From positions 753,465 to 817,464 of the forward strand of contig JANPZW010000013.1 of the NCBI GenBank assembly GCA_024707385.1: a DNA stretch of 64,000 bases, given 5' to 3'. The translations under genes were made by a program, and so were the position numbers. The notes beneath the pieces are model-generated. The model was not told where the DNA came from and ran no database searches. It saw only the letters and a list, made by a program, of their open reading frames with translations. Positions 51,235 to 60,211 of the stretch are shown piece by piece; position 1 is the first letter of the stretch, and each line of letters starts with the position of its first letter. This stretch comes from Cellvibrionaceae bacterium (GTDB taxonomy: Bacteria > Pseudomonadota > Gammaproteobacteria > Pseudomonadales > Cellvibrionaceae).

Positions 51235-51462
51235 TTATTCACCAACCTTATCAAGATAACTGACGAAACCATCAAATTCCTCATTTGATAGCTTTATACT
51301 ATTGTAGTCCGCTAGTGTTTTCCGGGCATCGTTTTCAACAAGCTCAATCAGATAGCTTTTAAGCGATTCATGCCCTTTGATCGCCGCCGCCTTTTCGGCC
51401 AGCACATGGAGTTCTGTTGGCCACCTTAGACTGTATCGTTTGTAATCAGGTTTTGAGTTCAT
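51235..51462 (-). CDS. Orphan DUF1778/TacA-like antitoxin protein
   Basis: 75 residues from ATG at 51462 (MNSKPDYKRYSLRWPTEL). The chain is a ribbon-helix-helix-like start followed by a helical tail (HESLKSYLIELVENDARKTLADY), the plan of DUF1778 antitoxins, which normally pair with a GNAT acetyltransferase toxin. No GNAT toxin is present next to it. It starts 9 bp after the tnsD stop, so it is transcribed with the transposition genes, and may instead regulate them. Confidence 0.6.
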   Translation of the reverse strand: MNSKPDYKRYSLRWPTELHVLAEKAAAIKGHESLKSYLIELVENDARKTLADYNSIKLSNEEFDGFVSYLDKVGE

Positions 51463-51470
51463 GGTTTCAC

Positions 51471-53291
51471 CTATGCCGCTTCTGGATAGTTTCTGTCGTA
51501 CCACCAGTCGCCATATCCTTCAACGAGATATGCAACTGTAGGGCACATCGACAGATCTTCTCGCCGGTAGATCGTTTGTCTGAGCTTTTCTCCGTTGAGA
51601 CCTTTTACCGGCTCAATTCGATACGACTCAATGATAGCCTTGTACTCGAGGGGATTTCGTTTTCTCACATCTGCTATCCTTGAGAGCAGAGCATATTTCT
51701 GTTTGAATTTTTGGATTTCACTTTCAGATATCAACCTATTTAAACGATTCTTCCCATAGTCTTCCGCTTCAATTAACCCCGAATTAACGATCTGATACAT
51801 TGATTCCTGATTAATGCGAAATCTATCAGCCAGGTCCGGAATGGACATTTTGTCACTCGCCTTTATTTTTTGGTTTCGCCATTCGATAAACTCCTCTTTA
51901 TCCATCGTGATGTCTCGGAGATGCAGCTCTTCAGTTTTAGCAACCACGGTAATCTGGCCTGCGAGTAACGCTTTGAGGAGTGGCGGTAGGAGTTCTTGGA
52001 AGCCTGTAGAATAAAACGATAGTGCTTCAGAGACCTTTAGACTGTCGCAGTCGCGATGCTCATAATTCTTGTGGAGTCTTTCCTTAAGGCTTTCGATATC
52101 GGCCTTCGAGATCAACCATTTAAAATGATTGTCGTCGGGCTTACATATGTCTTCAATGAAGCTGTTGTCGATGATGAGCTTCAATTGCGCTTTCGTGACG
52201 CCAAGAAGTTCTAGAGCGACTTTGTAATTAACGTACTGATTTATGAAGTCCTGGAATTTTTGAGGCGACTCAATGTAGATCAGCGTCTGCGCCCTTCTCT
52301 CAAAGACCTTAGTTTGGTGCTTAAGCTTTCCCTCTTCCATCAGCTGTTGTAGCGTGCTTTTCGGGACCTCGTATTGTCTAGAAACAGCTTGTAGGGGAAC
52401 CCAAATGTCGTTGACTGGTTTGTCCCCATATAAGCTACGATGTTGTTTTGTGATTGAGGTTTTTAAATCTCGAGTGATGAAATTGATCAAGACCTCTCGA
52501 TGTTCAGAGAGACAAATCTGATCAAACTCCTGCAAGCTGCGATAAAAGCTCTTAAAGCCGACTGAATCCCTAATGTGTAAGTCCCGTAGAAACGAGTAGA
52601 AGTCCTTGAGATCGCCAAACAGCAGGTTGCCAACTTTTTCCCAACACTCCTTAATTTCTTCAACAGTGGTAAACCTAGGAAAATCTCCCGCCTTTCCTTT
52701 GTTCTCACAATATAGTGAGAACATCAGCAAAAGGTCACAGCGTGATTTGTAGGTGAACTCATTCGGATCGAGTCTACCTGAGATACCTTCACGATTTTGG
52801 TCTTCGATAAATGCTGATAGTTCGACTGCAAATTGGCTTGGTAAATCGGTGTCAGCACCTCGTTCTGCTTTACACGAGCACCGCTTGAGATCTCCTCTAT
52901 GCCACGAATACGATTTTTGGCATGTTGGACAAATGTCCGTTCTCCAGCACCGATGTTTGGGGCAAACCGGACTCAGTACGGCATGAATGTGGATATCCCA
53001 GTAATTACTCTCCCGCACACACTCCATACAAGCTTTGATTTTTGGCGTTTGTAGGTATCTGTAAGTCAGACCATTCAATTGATTGAATACGTGAGATTTG
53101 CTAAAACCCGTCCATGGGTTTTGGCAAAGAAGCTCATAAAGTTCCGTCAAACTGATTGCAGGCTTCCGTTGGTCCGTTATCAGCCAACGATAACTACCGT
53201 AAAGGTTTAGTTCCGCTAAACGCAAGAGATAGCCCACCGGGGATTCATCTTCAAAACATTTGGGAAAAATTGGTGGCTTTATAAGCTTCAT
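51471..53291 (-). CDS. tnsD: TnsD/TniQ target-site selector
   Basis: 606 residues. The N-terminal TniQ domain opens PKCFEDESPVGYLLRLAELN and has paired zinc-finger cysteines: C88-x2-C91, C110-x2-H113 with C115, C121-x2-C124 and C138-x-C140 in the order of TnsD proteins. The long C-terminal part has several helix-turn-helix-like segments (WVPLQAVSRQYEVPKSTLQQLM; MSIPDLADRFRINQESMYQIV). TnsD of Tn7 binds the 3' end of glmS; this protein lies in an element next to gyrB, so it probably binds the gyrB end instead. It starts 14 bp after tnsC. Confidence 0.85.
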   Translation of the reverse strand: MKLIKPPIFPKCFEDESPVGYLLRLAELNLYGSYRWLITDQRKPAISLTELYELLCQNPWTGFSKSHVFNQLNGLTYRYLQTPKIKACMECVRESNYWDIHIHAVLSPVCPKHRCWRTDICPTCQKSYSWHRGDLKRCSCKAERGADTDLPSQFAVELSAFIEDQNREGISGRLDPNEFTYKSRCDLLLMFSLYCENKGKAGDFPRFTTVEEIKECWEKVGNLLFGDLKDFYSFLRDLHIRDSVGFKSFYRSLQEFDQICLSEHREVLINFITRDLKTSITKQHRSLYGDKPVNDIWVPLQAVSRQYEVPKSTLQQLMEEGKLKHQTKVFERRAQTLIYIESPQKFQDFINQYVNYKVALELLGVTKAQLKLIIDNSFIEDICKPDDNHFKWLISKADIESLKERLHKNYEHRDCDSLKVSEALSFYSTGFQELLPPLLKALLAGQITVVAKTEELHLRDITMDKEEFIEWRNQKIKASDKMSIPDLADRFRINQESMYQIVNSGLIEAEDYGKNRLNRLISESEIQKFKQKYALLSRIADVRKRNPLEYKAIIESYRIEPVKGLNGEKLRQTIYRREDLSMCPTVAYLVEGYGDWWYDRNYPEAA

Positions 53292-53305
53292 CGAACACTC
53301 CTGTA

Positions 53306-54247
53306 TTACGCCGCGAATGGCATGTTGCGCTTATAGCTGAGTTGTTTACCGATAAATTTCGCGTTGAAGGGATTCATCTTGCCAGTACCATCGGCCCATA
53401 CTGATTCAATGAAGGCCTCCTCCAGCAGCGCTCTGGATATCTGAGTTTTCCCCGCCTCTCTTGCAAGCTCGTAGGCTTGTACCAACAATTTGACGATGTA
53501 GTCCATGATGCCGTTGGTAGCAAAATGCAGCGATTCAATTAATTTTATGTCTCGGTGGTCAATGGCATTTGGTAATCCCAGTGACTCATCGATCTGTTTA
53601 ATAATGGCAGCAAACTCCTTTGCCGAGGCTAGATCATTAATGGAGAATTGCTTTATCTCCAAAACTGTAGAAAACCGTCTCCTTATCTGATCGTTTGAGT
53701 TCAGAATTTCCAATACAGGGTTAGTACCCATCAGTACTGTTGAAGCTTTCGATTTATCAATCAAGACCTTCAGCCAATCTGCCACATCTCTTGGCGCATT
53801 TTTGTTGCCTCTATCCACAAAGTGTTGCATTTCATCGAAGACAAACATCTTAATATTCAATTCTGCAACCATATGGAAGATACGATTGGTTTTTTCAACG
53901 CTTCCGCCCTTCGCAAAGTTATCGTCACCCATAGCCAATAGAATTTCTTCGGCCATATTTTTGATAGTGGGTTTTGATGGCACTGTAATTGTGATCAACG
54001 GAAACTCAACCCGGTCTTCTTTGTACTCCGGAGTTAACTCAGCCTCTAATTGACGTCTAATCGTTGTTTTGCCCATGCCGGTAGCACCTGTGAGGACAAA
54101 GTTCTTCGGATTACCCGTAGCGTTGCGGTAGTTGTAACCTTCTCGCAATTTCATTAGGCAGTAGGTGACGCGCGGATGCTGTATGAATAGATTCTGAACC
54201 TTGGCGATATGGGTGTATTCGCTTGCTTTTTTCGGTTGATAGCTCAT
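53306..54247 (-). CDS. tnsC: TnsC/TniB AAA+ transposition regulator
   Basis: 313 residues. Walker A is GATGMGKTT (54-62), Walker B is MFVFDEMQHF (Asp138-Glu139), and sensor-1-like STVLMGTNPV and the arginine pair IRRRFSTVLEI follow. TnsC-type ATPases form a filament on DNA that links the target selector (TnsD) to the transposase (TnsA/TnsB) and controls immunity. It begins within 2 bp of the tnsB stop, so it is one operon with tnsB. Length is shorter than Tn7 TnsC, as in many Tn7-like elements. Confidence 0.92.
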   Translation of the reverse strand: MSYQPKKASEYTHIAKVQNLFIQHPRVTYCLMKLREGYNYRNATGNPKNFVLTGATGMGKTTIRRQLEAELTPEYKEDRVEFPLITITVPSKPTIKNMAEEILLAMGDDNFAKGGSVEKTNRIFHMVAELNIKMFVFDEMQHFVDRGNKNAPRDVADWLKVLIDKSKASTVLMGTNPVLEILNSNDQIRRRFSTVLEIKQFSINDLASAKEFAAIIKQIDESLGLPNAIDHRDIKLIESLHFATNGIMDYIVKLLVQAYELAREAGKTQISRALLEEAFIESVWADGTGKMNPFNAKFIGKQLSYKRNMPFAA

Positions 54248-54248
54248 G

Positions 54249-56194
54249 TTAGCGTGCTCCTATATGCTGAGTTTCAAATTGAGGGATATCTCCCAGATCA
54301 CTGAACTTAGTTTCTACAAATCGTATTGGGTCATCGCTTTCAGCATCCTGCTCCATAGGCGGTGTTACTGCTTTCATCGCAATACGTGCACCTCGTCTTC
54401 GTTCGCGAAGCAAACGGTCAGAGTTCAGGTCATTGATTTTTTGGCGTAGCTTTTCCTTTCCTTCTAAATACTTGTCTTCATCATACTGAGTGTCTGAATC
54501 CAGCTTTTTTTCTTCCAGAATTTTTTGGTGTTGCAAAAGTGTTAGGCCTTTGGCGTAGTCCATGTGTGTACAAGGCACCTTGATATATTCGTCATTCGCT
54601 TGGTCGTGGACCCAGATGAACCCAAGATCCTCGTGGTTCACTCGGATATCGACTTTGCCTTCAAATAACGGATTCCGCCTGATCGTTTGCATATCAGAGG
54701 AGTTGTAGTTGAGATATAAGAACCGAATTCCGTCGTGTGCTAGACGACGGTCCTGGTAAGGACGAGCACTAGCCAAATCGAATGCGTCTTTACTTTCCGG
54801 TAATCTGGGCTCTACAGATGTCAGTCCTTCTTTCCATAAAAAGTCTGGTGTATATCGCGTAATTGAATGGCGAGTTTGATGATAAACATCAACAATCCAT
54901 TGTGTGATTAAGTCGTTGGCTTCTGCTAAGGTTACACGAGCATTACCAATCGAATCATAGTCACCCCGTTCGTTAATGTTGCTAAACGAAGTGCCCGCGC
55001 ACCGATGGCTTGTTTGTCGATTTAGAGTTCCAAGACTGCGTTCAATGCAGCCTTTGAATTGCGGTTCCTTTTTTGGACAAAATACTAAATCGACATTGAG
55101 CTCATAACATAGCTGTCGCAGCATGTTGGAGTGGAACTCCAGACCATTATCAACAACCAGCATCATAGGGATGCCGTGGGCAAGCCATTCATTTTGTATA
55201 TCTTTATGGCTCTCCCTTAACAATGCCTTAGGGAAGAGCGCCTGTCTCAGCGCTTGGATAACCGAAAGCTCTGACGGTGGTTCAAAGCTTAGAGCGAACC
55301 CAAGAATTGACCGTGACTTTTTGTCGACTGCACAGGTGAGATTCGGTCTGCCTATTGGTAGAAAGGTTTTTTTCATCAATCACCATGAGGTCTAACGGTG
55401 AATGATCGATCTCAATTCGTCCGAGAATGTAATCTGGATAAATGCCTCGGCCGGTTGCTCTGAAAGTTTTATCAGCAAACCGTTTTCCTTTTTTGGCTAC
55501 CATCACGTCATACCGATCAAGTTTGCTGAAATACCTAAAGACTGACGCCCTGGAGGGCATGTTCAGCGTTAGCGTTTGTTTTTTTATTGTGATTGTTCAC
55601 TAGGTATTTCAAGCGATCATAGGCATCTTGTTTACTGAAGGATTCCCGCTTCAGGTAGTCGTCATAGACAATGTCCCGTAGCATTGATAACACTCGCGTA
55701 CTGAACTTTCGTGTGACATAGCCGGATTTTGGTTTTGGGATAAGCGAGGTGATGTTTCTTCCAGACTTTTCCCACAACCGCCACCAACGATAGAGGGTGT
55801 TAGGTGAAGGTGGCGAAGGATCACGTAGTTTGCTGGAAACCAGGCTTATGATTCGCTCTAAGCCGTAGTAGCAAGGACGCTCTCCAAAGTGGCTAACGGC
55901 AGTACCGATATAGTCTAGCCGTTGTTTTGCGATCTCTTGCTGATCCTGGGGGTAGCTTGAGAGGTTTCTTGATTCCCTTTTAACCGGATCTGGCCTCCCT
56001 AAATTGTTTCCAGATTCGGTAAATTTGAGCTCTCCGGATTCCAAGGCTCTAAGCAGTTCTTCTTTGGACTTAGAACGCAGGCTAAAGTCTTTCCGGTTCT
56101 CCAGGTGGTACATCCCGTCCTGAATTCTCAGTATTTCAAATTTTTCATTATTTAAGGTTAAGTGCTGACCGACCTTCAAAGAGGCATTTTTCAT
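54249..56194 (-). CDS. tnsB: TnsB DDE transposase (two apparent frameshifts)
   Basis: About 647 residues from ATG at 56194, overlapping the tnsA end by 47 bp. The N-terminal part has helix-turn-helix DNA-binding segments (SPNTLYRWWRLWEKSGR). The RNase H-like core supplies the catalytic triad: Asp in GRIEIDHSPLD, Asp in VVDNGLEFH, and Glu in QFKGCIERSLGTLN. A C-terminal basic tail follows (RERRRGARIAM). Both shifts are in A7 runs, near 55576 and 55374; one A fewer at each restores KKQTLTLNMPSRASVF and VIDEKTFLPIGRPN. It cuts and joins the 3' ends and binds the repeats in both ends. Confidence 0.92.
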
Positions 56195-56807
56195 GGTCGT
56201 TCTCCTCACGAACAAAGATGGGCGAATTGGATGAAATTTCGGTGTTGAGGTCTGTAGAGATGGCCTGACTGACGATGAGGGAATATATGCTAGCCCTTGA
56301 AAATCCAATGTTTACGAGATCGCCAATGCTTGTAATGCCGTAACGAGCGACGTGTTGCCGAATTAAGAAACGAGTTTTATGGTCAACGTTGACCCGCGCG
56401 TAGTAGCGCAGTAGCCGTAAGTTTTCTTGTTTCGCCGCAGGTTTCAGATCAACGTCTGTCAGGATGCGATAGTCATTGTCTGTGTCTAAAAAATAATGGT
56501 GTGCAGCAACTAGCTTTTTACGAACGTCGTCCGTTATACAACGAAAGAGAGGTTTTACCTCGATGATCAGAGTCCTGCCATCAAATAGTTCTACTTCGAA
56601 ATCGGGTGTGTACCGTTTCATTTCGCCGTCTACGAACAATGTCACTGTAAACGGCTGAGATCGAAACGTTTTCACCGCTGGTGAGAGATCTATATACAAC
56701 GCGGCAAGGCCTTCCAAAGCGGATTCACAGTCGATCATCTGGCAAGCCTTGATGGACGGATAACGAACCCTAACTGTCAGCTTGGATCTTGTTATCGCTT
56801 TTCTCAC
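56148..56807 (-). CDS. tnsA: TnsA endonuclease
   Basis: 219 residues from GTG at 56807. The restriction-endonuclease-like fold is clear: CESALEGLAALYIDL (Glu28 or Glu32), YTPDFEVELFDG (Asp69) and LIIEVKP (Glu83, Lys85). The C-terminal helical part includes a winged-helix-like segment (GITSIGDLVNIGFSRASIYSLI). TnsA cuts the 5' ends of the transposon so that, with TnsB, it moves by cut-and-paste. It is the first gene of the tns operon, nearest the right end as in Tn7. Confidence 0.92.
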   Translation of the reverse strand: MRKAITRSKLTVRVRYPSIKACQMIDCESALEGLAALYIDLSPAVKTFRSQPFTVTLFVDGEMKRYTPDFEVELFDGRTLIIEVKPLFRCITDDVRKKLVAAHHYFLDTDNDYRILTDVDLKPAAKQENLRLLRYYARVNVDHKTRFLIRQHVARYGITSIGDLVNIGFSRASIYSLIVSQAISTDLNTEISSNSPIFVREENDHEKCLFEGRSALNLK

Positions 56808-57131
56808 CGGTATGGATGGCGTGATTTGTCTTGATTAAAAAGGCAGCACCCTTCCGAGTGCGAGGGATGGTTCAGTCGGAAATACCATATATCCTCCTTT
56901 ACTATCTTGGATATTGAGGTGGGTAAATCCGGACCGTTTTTCGAGCACAGCTTGACTGCGAGGAGAAGTTTGAAGATACTTTGCTTGCTGAACGAAGTCT
57001 TCGTACTTCTACTCGGGGCTGGGGAAACCTAGTCCCGGGGTTCTAAACCGCATATAGCGGTTATTCTTTGGCCAGTTACATGGTTATCTATCCTCTTTCA
57101 CTAGCTTCAATATGAATTCGATGCACGTTGC
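56808..57131. other. Gap upstream of tnsA
   Basis: About 320 bp that should hold the tns promoter on the minus strand. No hairpin, open frame or clear operator stands out. Confidence 0.4.
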
Positions 57132-57420
57132 CTACTGGGCTGATATCGTGCCGAGTTGCTCCCAGATCTGACGGATCATGGCATCTCGATGCGCACCAAT
57201 GCCAGCGGGCACGGTGGACGTCATTTTCGAATTTGCCGCTGACTCCCAAAGCTCTCTCTGTTCCTCGTCGCTGCCTAGCGTACTAAAACCTTCTCAAGTT
57301 TCGTAAGTACCGTTTTACTTGGAACGCCCTTCTTGCCATTTTCGTTAACATCGTAGTAGCAAGGGCGAATACAAGCTTTGAGAGTTACTTGAGTATATTG
57401 AAGACTGCAATTTTTTTCTC
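57132..57420 (-). pseudogene. Remnant of an unidentified gene
   Basis: Leftward, two frames give a continuous coding-like text: QVTLKACIRPCYYDVNENGK, then VPSKTVLTKLEKVL, a stop or slip, then GSDEEQRELWESAANSKM and STVPAGIGAHRDAMIRQIWE ending in a TAG at 57132. The amino-acid composition and lack of stops in each block look coding; no start codon is present upstream (A7 run and a stop near 57420). It is probably the tail of a cargo or accessory gene that was truncated when the element's right side changed. Family unknown. Confidence 0.45.
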
Positions 57421-57647
57421 AACCGCCTTATTGAAACGCCAAAAGGGGTCATTAAATTTCGGAATAATTTTTGAGGGGGTAATTTTAAAAAATTCGGGGT
57501 ACAAAAACCAGTTCTATATATACGTCCGAATTTTGGAAAATCCTTTAAAAATCAATACTTATATGGATTCATATAAATAATTATCTTGTTAAAGATAACT
57601 AAGGACGCTCATGTGAAGACCAGTTTTCTACGTGTATTTCACAATTG

Positions 57648-57680
57648 AAAAGCCCGCTGTAGGTCCTACAGCGGGCTTTT
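57648..57680. terminator. Strong hairpin inside right end, serves gyrB
   Basis: AAAAGCCCGCTGTAGG and CCTACAGCGGGCTTTT form a perfect 16-bp stem around one base, followed by TTTTTT. It lies 110 bp past the gyrB stop on the leftward strand and within the transposon, so it ends gyrB transcription before the element. It closely matches the hairpin of element B at 43313. Confidence 0.85.
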
Positions 57681-57777
57681 TTCGTCAGGTTCCATCCCCC
57701 GGTATTACCGATTTCACTTAAATGAGACTAGATTTCATCAGTTTGAGACTGGATTTCAACCAAAATGAGATTCGACA
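57648..57777 (-). repeat. Right end of element A, packed TnsB-type sites
   Basis: Read leftward from 57777: TGTCGAATCTCATTTTG closing TTGAAATC (57752-57777), then CAGTCTCAAACTGATGAAATC less one base in length (57731-57751), then TAGTCTCATTTAAG closing TGAAATC (57710-57730), abutting with no spacer. Three packed sites are normal for a Tn7 right end. The hairpin terminator lies inside, at 57648. Confidence 0.85.
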
Positions 57778-57782
57778 ACAAC
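57778..57782. repeat. Target-site duplication, right copy
   Basis: ACAAC directly outside the right terminus, identical to 43459-43463. It lies 8 bp past the end of gyrB on the leftward strand. Confidence 0.85.
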
Positions 57783-57790
57783 AACAAACC

Positions 57791-60211
57791 TCACACATCC
57801 AAGTTCGCCACATACAGTGCGTTGGTCTCAATAAATTCTCGCCGCGGTTCCACGTGGTCGCCCATCAAGCAGGTGAATATCTGGTCTGCCGCTATGGCGT
57901 CTTCGATAGTCACTTTGAGCATGCGGCGCGCGCCTGGGTCCATGGTGGTTTCCCAGAGTTGCTCGGGGTTCATTTCTCCAAGGCCTTTATAACGGGTGAT
58001 GGCGTAGCCTTTTTTCGATTCCGCCATAATCCACTCCAAGGCTTCCTTGAAGTTGGCGACCGGTTGTTTGCGTTCACCTTTGGTGACGTAAGCGCCGGTT
58101 TCCAACAGTCCTTCGAGCTTTTCCCCGAGATTGCGCAGATTGCGGTAGTCGTTGGATTCGACAAACTCTGGGCTGAAGCGCACGATGGTCGGCACGCCAT
58201 GGGCGGTGACCTTAAGCTCCGGCAGGTACAAGTTGCGTTCCGTATCGTGATGTACCGTCACCGAATATCGATGAGTGCGTGAGGTTTCGCTCAGCGTATT
58301 GAGGCGGGCGCTCAACATCTGGTTCCAAAGAGAGACATCTTCAATGGAGGTTAGTGATTGCTTACTTATGGTTGGCAGGTAAATCAACTCCTCCAGAACT
58401 TCCTTGGGATATACGCGGGAGATTTTCTCCACGATTCCCATGCCTTTACGGAACTCCTCCACCAGGCTTTCCAGCTGACTTCCTGAAATCGGCGGCGCGT
58501 TTTCGTTGACATGCAGCGCGCAGGAATCCAATGCCGCATTGGTTAGAAACTGGGTGAGCGCCTCGTCGTCTTTAAGGTACTGCTCCTGTTTACCCTTGCT
58601 GATCTTGTAGAGCGGTGGTTGCGCAATGTAGACATGGCCGCGCTCCACCAGCTCGCGCATTTGTCGGAAAAAGAAGGTCAACAAGAGCGTGCGGATGTGA
58701 GAGCCGTCCACATCCGCGTCGGTCATGATGATGATGCTGTGGTAGCGCAGCTTATCCGGGTTGAATTCGGAATTGCCTATCCCACAACCGAGCGCAGTAA
58801 TCAGCGTGCCCACCTCTGCGGAGGACAGCATCTTATCGAAGCGGGCTTTTTCCACGTTAAGAATCTTGCCCTTCAAGGGAAGAATGGCTTGGGTGCGGCG
58901 ATCGCGACCTTGTTTAGCAGAGCCGCCCGCCGAATCACCCTCCACTAGGTAGATTTCTGACAGCGAAGGATCTTTTTCCTGACAATCCGCCAGTTTGCCG
59001 GGCAGGCCGGCAATATCCAAGGCACCTTTGCGCCGGGTCATTTCCCGTGCTTTACGCGCGGCTTCCCTGGCGCGGGCGGCGTCGATCATCTTTCCGACAA
59101 TGGCTTTGGAATCCTGCGGGTTCTCCAACAGGTAGTCGTTAAAGGCATTGGCCATCTCCTGTTCCACCGCGGTTTTCACCTCCGAGGAGACCAGTTTGTC
59201 TTTGGTCTGAGAGGAGAATTTCGGGTCCGGAACTTTTACGGAAATTATTGCCGTAAGACCTTCGCGAGCGTCATCACCGGTGGTGGCAACCTTCTCTTTT
59301 TTTCCAAGGCCTTCTTTCTCTATGTAGTTATTCAAACAGCGGGTCAAGGCGCCACGGAATCCCGCCAAGTGGGTACCGCCGTCGCGCTGTGGAATATTGT
59401 TCGTGTAGCAATAGATGTTTTCCTGAAAGCCGTCATTCCACTGCATGGCAACTTCAACGCCCACACCATCTTCCCGCTGGGTAGTAAAATGCATCGTCTT
59501 GTTCAGTGTGGTTTTGTTGACGTTAAGAAACTCGACAAACGCGCGTAATCCGCCTTCGTATTCAAAAGCTTCTTTTTTTCCGCTGCGCTCATCCATAAGA
59601 AGGATTCGCACACCGGAGTTGAGGAACGACAGTTCCCGCAGGCGTTTGGCGAGGATCTCATAGTGAAACACGATATTGGTGAAGGTTTCACCGGAGGGCT
59701 TAAAGCGGACCTCTGTCCCCTGTGCATCTGTTTTGCCAATAACTTCTAGGGGCTTTTCAGGTACGCCGTGATGGTAGATCTGTTCAAAGACCTGTCCCTT
59801 GCGGCGAATAGTCAAACGCAGGGTTTCGGACAATGCATTCACCACCGAAACACCCACACCATGCAGACCGCCGGACACTTTATAGGTGTTATCGTCAAAT
59901 TTGCCGCCAGCATGCAGTACGGTCATGATGACTTCCGCTGCCGATACGCCCTCTTCGTGCATATCGGTGGGAATTCCTCGACCGTTATCCACCACCGTTA
60001 TGGATTCGTCCGGATGGATAATGACTTTGATTTCGGAGCAGTGTCCCGCCAAGGCTTCGTCAATGGAGTTGTCGACCACTTCAAAGACCATGTGGTGCAG
60101 ACCAGTGCCGTCGTCGGTATCGCCGATGTACATGCCAGGTCTTTTGCGTACGGCATCCAGACCTTTCAGTACCTTAATACTCGACGAATCGTAATCTTTA
60201 TTCTCTGTCAT
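57791..60211 (-). CDS. gyrB: DNA gyrase subunit B
   Basis: 806 residues. ATPase domain: VRKRPGMYIGDTDDG, VVDNSIDEALAGH, VDNGRGIPTDMH and GGLHGVGVSVVNALS. TOPRIM: EIYLVEGDSAGGSAKQGRD and MTDADVDGSHIRTLLL. The C-terminal tail QLWETTMDPGARRMLKV, MGDHVEPRREFIE and ALYVANLDV is complete. With GyrA it supplies negative supercoils. Its ATG overlaps the recF stop (ATGA). The 3' end is the target of the Tn7-like element. No frameshift is seen. Confidence 0.98.
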   Translation of the reverse strand: MTENKDYDSSSIKVLKGLDAVRKRPGMYIGDTDDGTGLHHMVFEVVDNSIDEALAGHCSEIKVIIHPDESITVVDNGRGIPTDMHEEGVSAAEVIMTVLHAGGKFDDNTYKVSGGLHGVGVSVVNALSETLRLTIRRKGQVFEQIYHHGVPEKPLEVIGKTDAQGTEVRFKPSGETFTNIVFHYEILAKRLRELSFLNSGVRILLMDERSGKKEAFEYEGGLRAFVEFLNVNKTTLNKTMHFTTQREDGVGVEVAMQWNDGFQENIYCYTNNIPQRDGGTHLAGFRGALTRCLNNYIEKEGLGKKEKVATTGDDAREGLTAIISVKVPDPKFSSQTKDKLVSSEVKTAVEQEMANAFNDYLLENPQDSKAIVGKMIDAARAREAARKAREMTRRKGALDIAGLPGKLADCQEKDPSLSEIYLVEGDSAGGSAKQGRDRRTQAILPLKGKILNVEKARFDKMLSSAEVGTLITALGCGIGNSEFNPDKLRYHSIIIMTDADVDGSHIRTLLLTFFFRQMRELVERGHVYIAQPPLYKISKGKQEQYLKDDEALTQFLTNAALDSCALHVNENAPPISGSQLESLVEEFRKGMGIVEKISRVYPKEVLEELIYLPTISKQSLTSIEDVSLWNQMLSARLNTLSETSRTHRYSVTVHHDTERNLYLPELKVTAHGVPTIVRFSPEFVESNDYRNLRNLGEKLEGLLETGAYVTKGERKQPVANFKEALEWIMAESKKGYAITRYKGLGEMNPEQLWETTMDPGARRMLKVTIEDAIAADQIFTCLMGDHVEPRREFIETNALYVANLDV

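Larger units (their letters stand above)
43464..57777. mobile_element. Complete Tn7-like transposon downstream of gyrB (element A)
   Basis: 14.3 kb, bounded by terminal inverted repeats that agree at 24 of the first 26 positions and start TGTCGAATCTCATTTTG at both ends, and flanked by ACAAC duplications. It encodes TnsA, TnsB, TnsC and TnsD/TniQ in order leftward from the right end, an orphan DUF1778 protein, and five cargo genes of defence type. The right end is 13 bp after the gyrB stop, so the TniQ protein probably recognises the 3' end of gyrB, as TnsD does with glmS in Tn7. No TnsE and no CRISPR-Cas genes are present. Genes are AT-richer than the flanking operons. Confidence 0.95.

Noticed and set aside
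43464..57777. CRISPR-associated transposon
   Set aside because: No cas genes, no repeat-spacer array and a full-length TnsD/TniQ rather than a short TniQ with Cascade or Cas12k.
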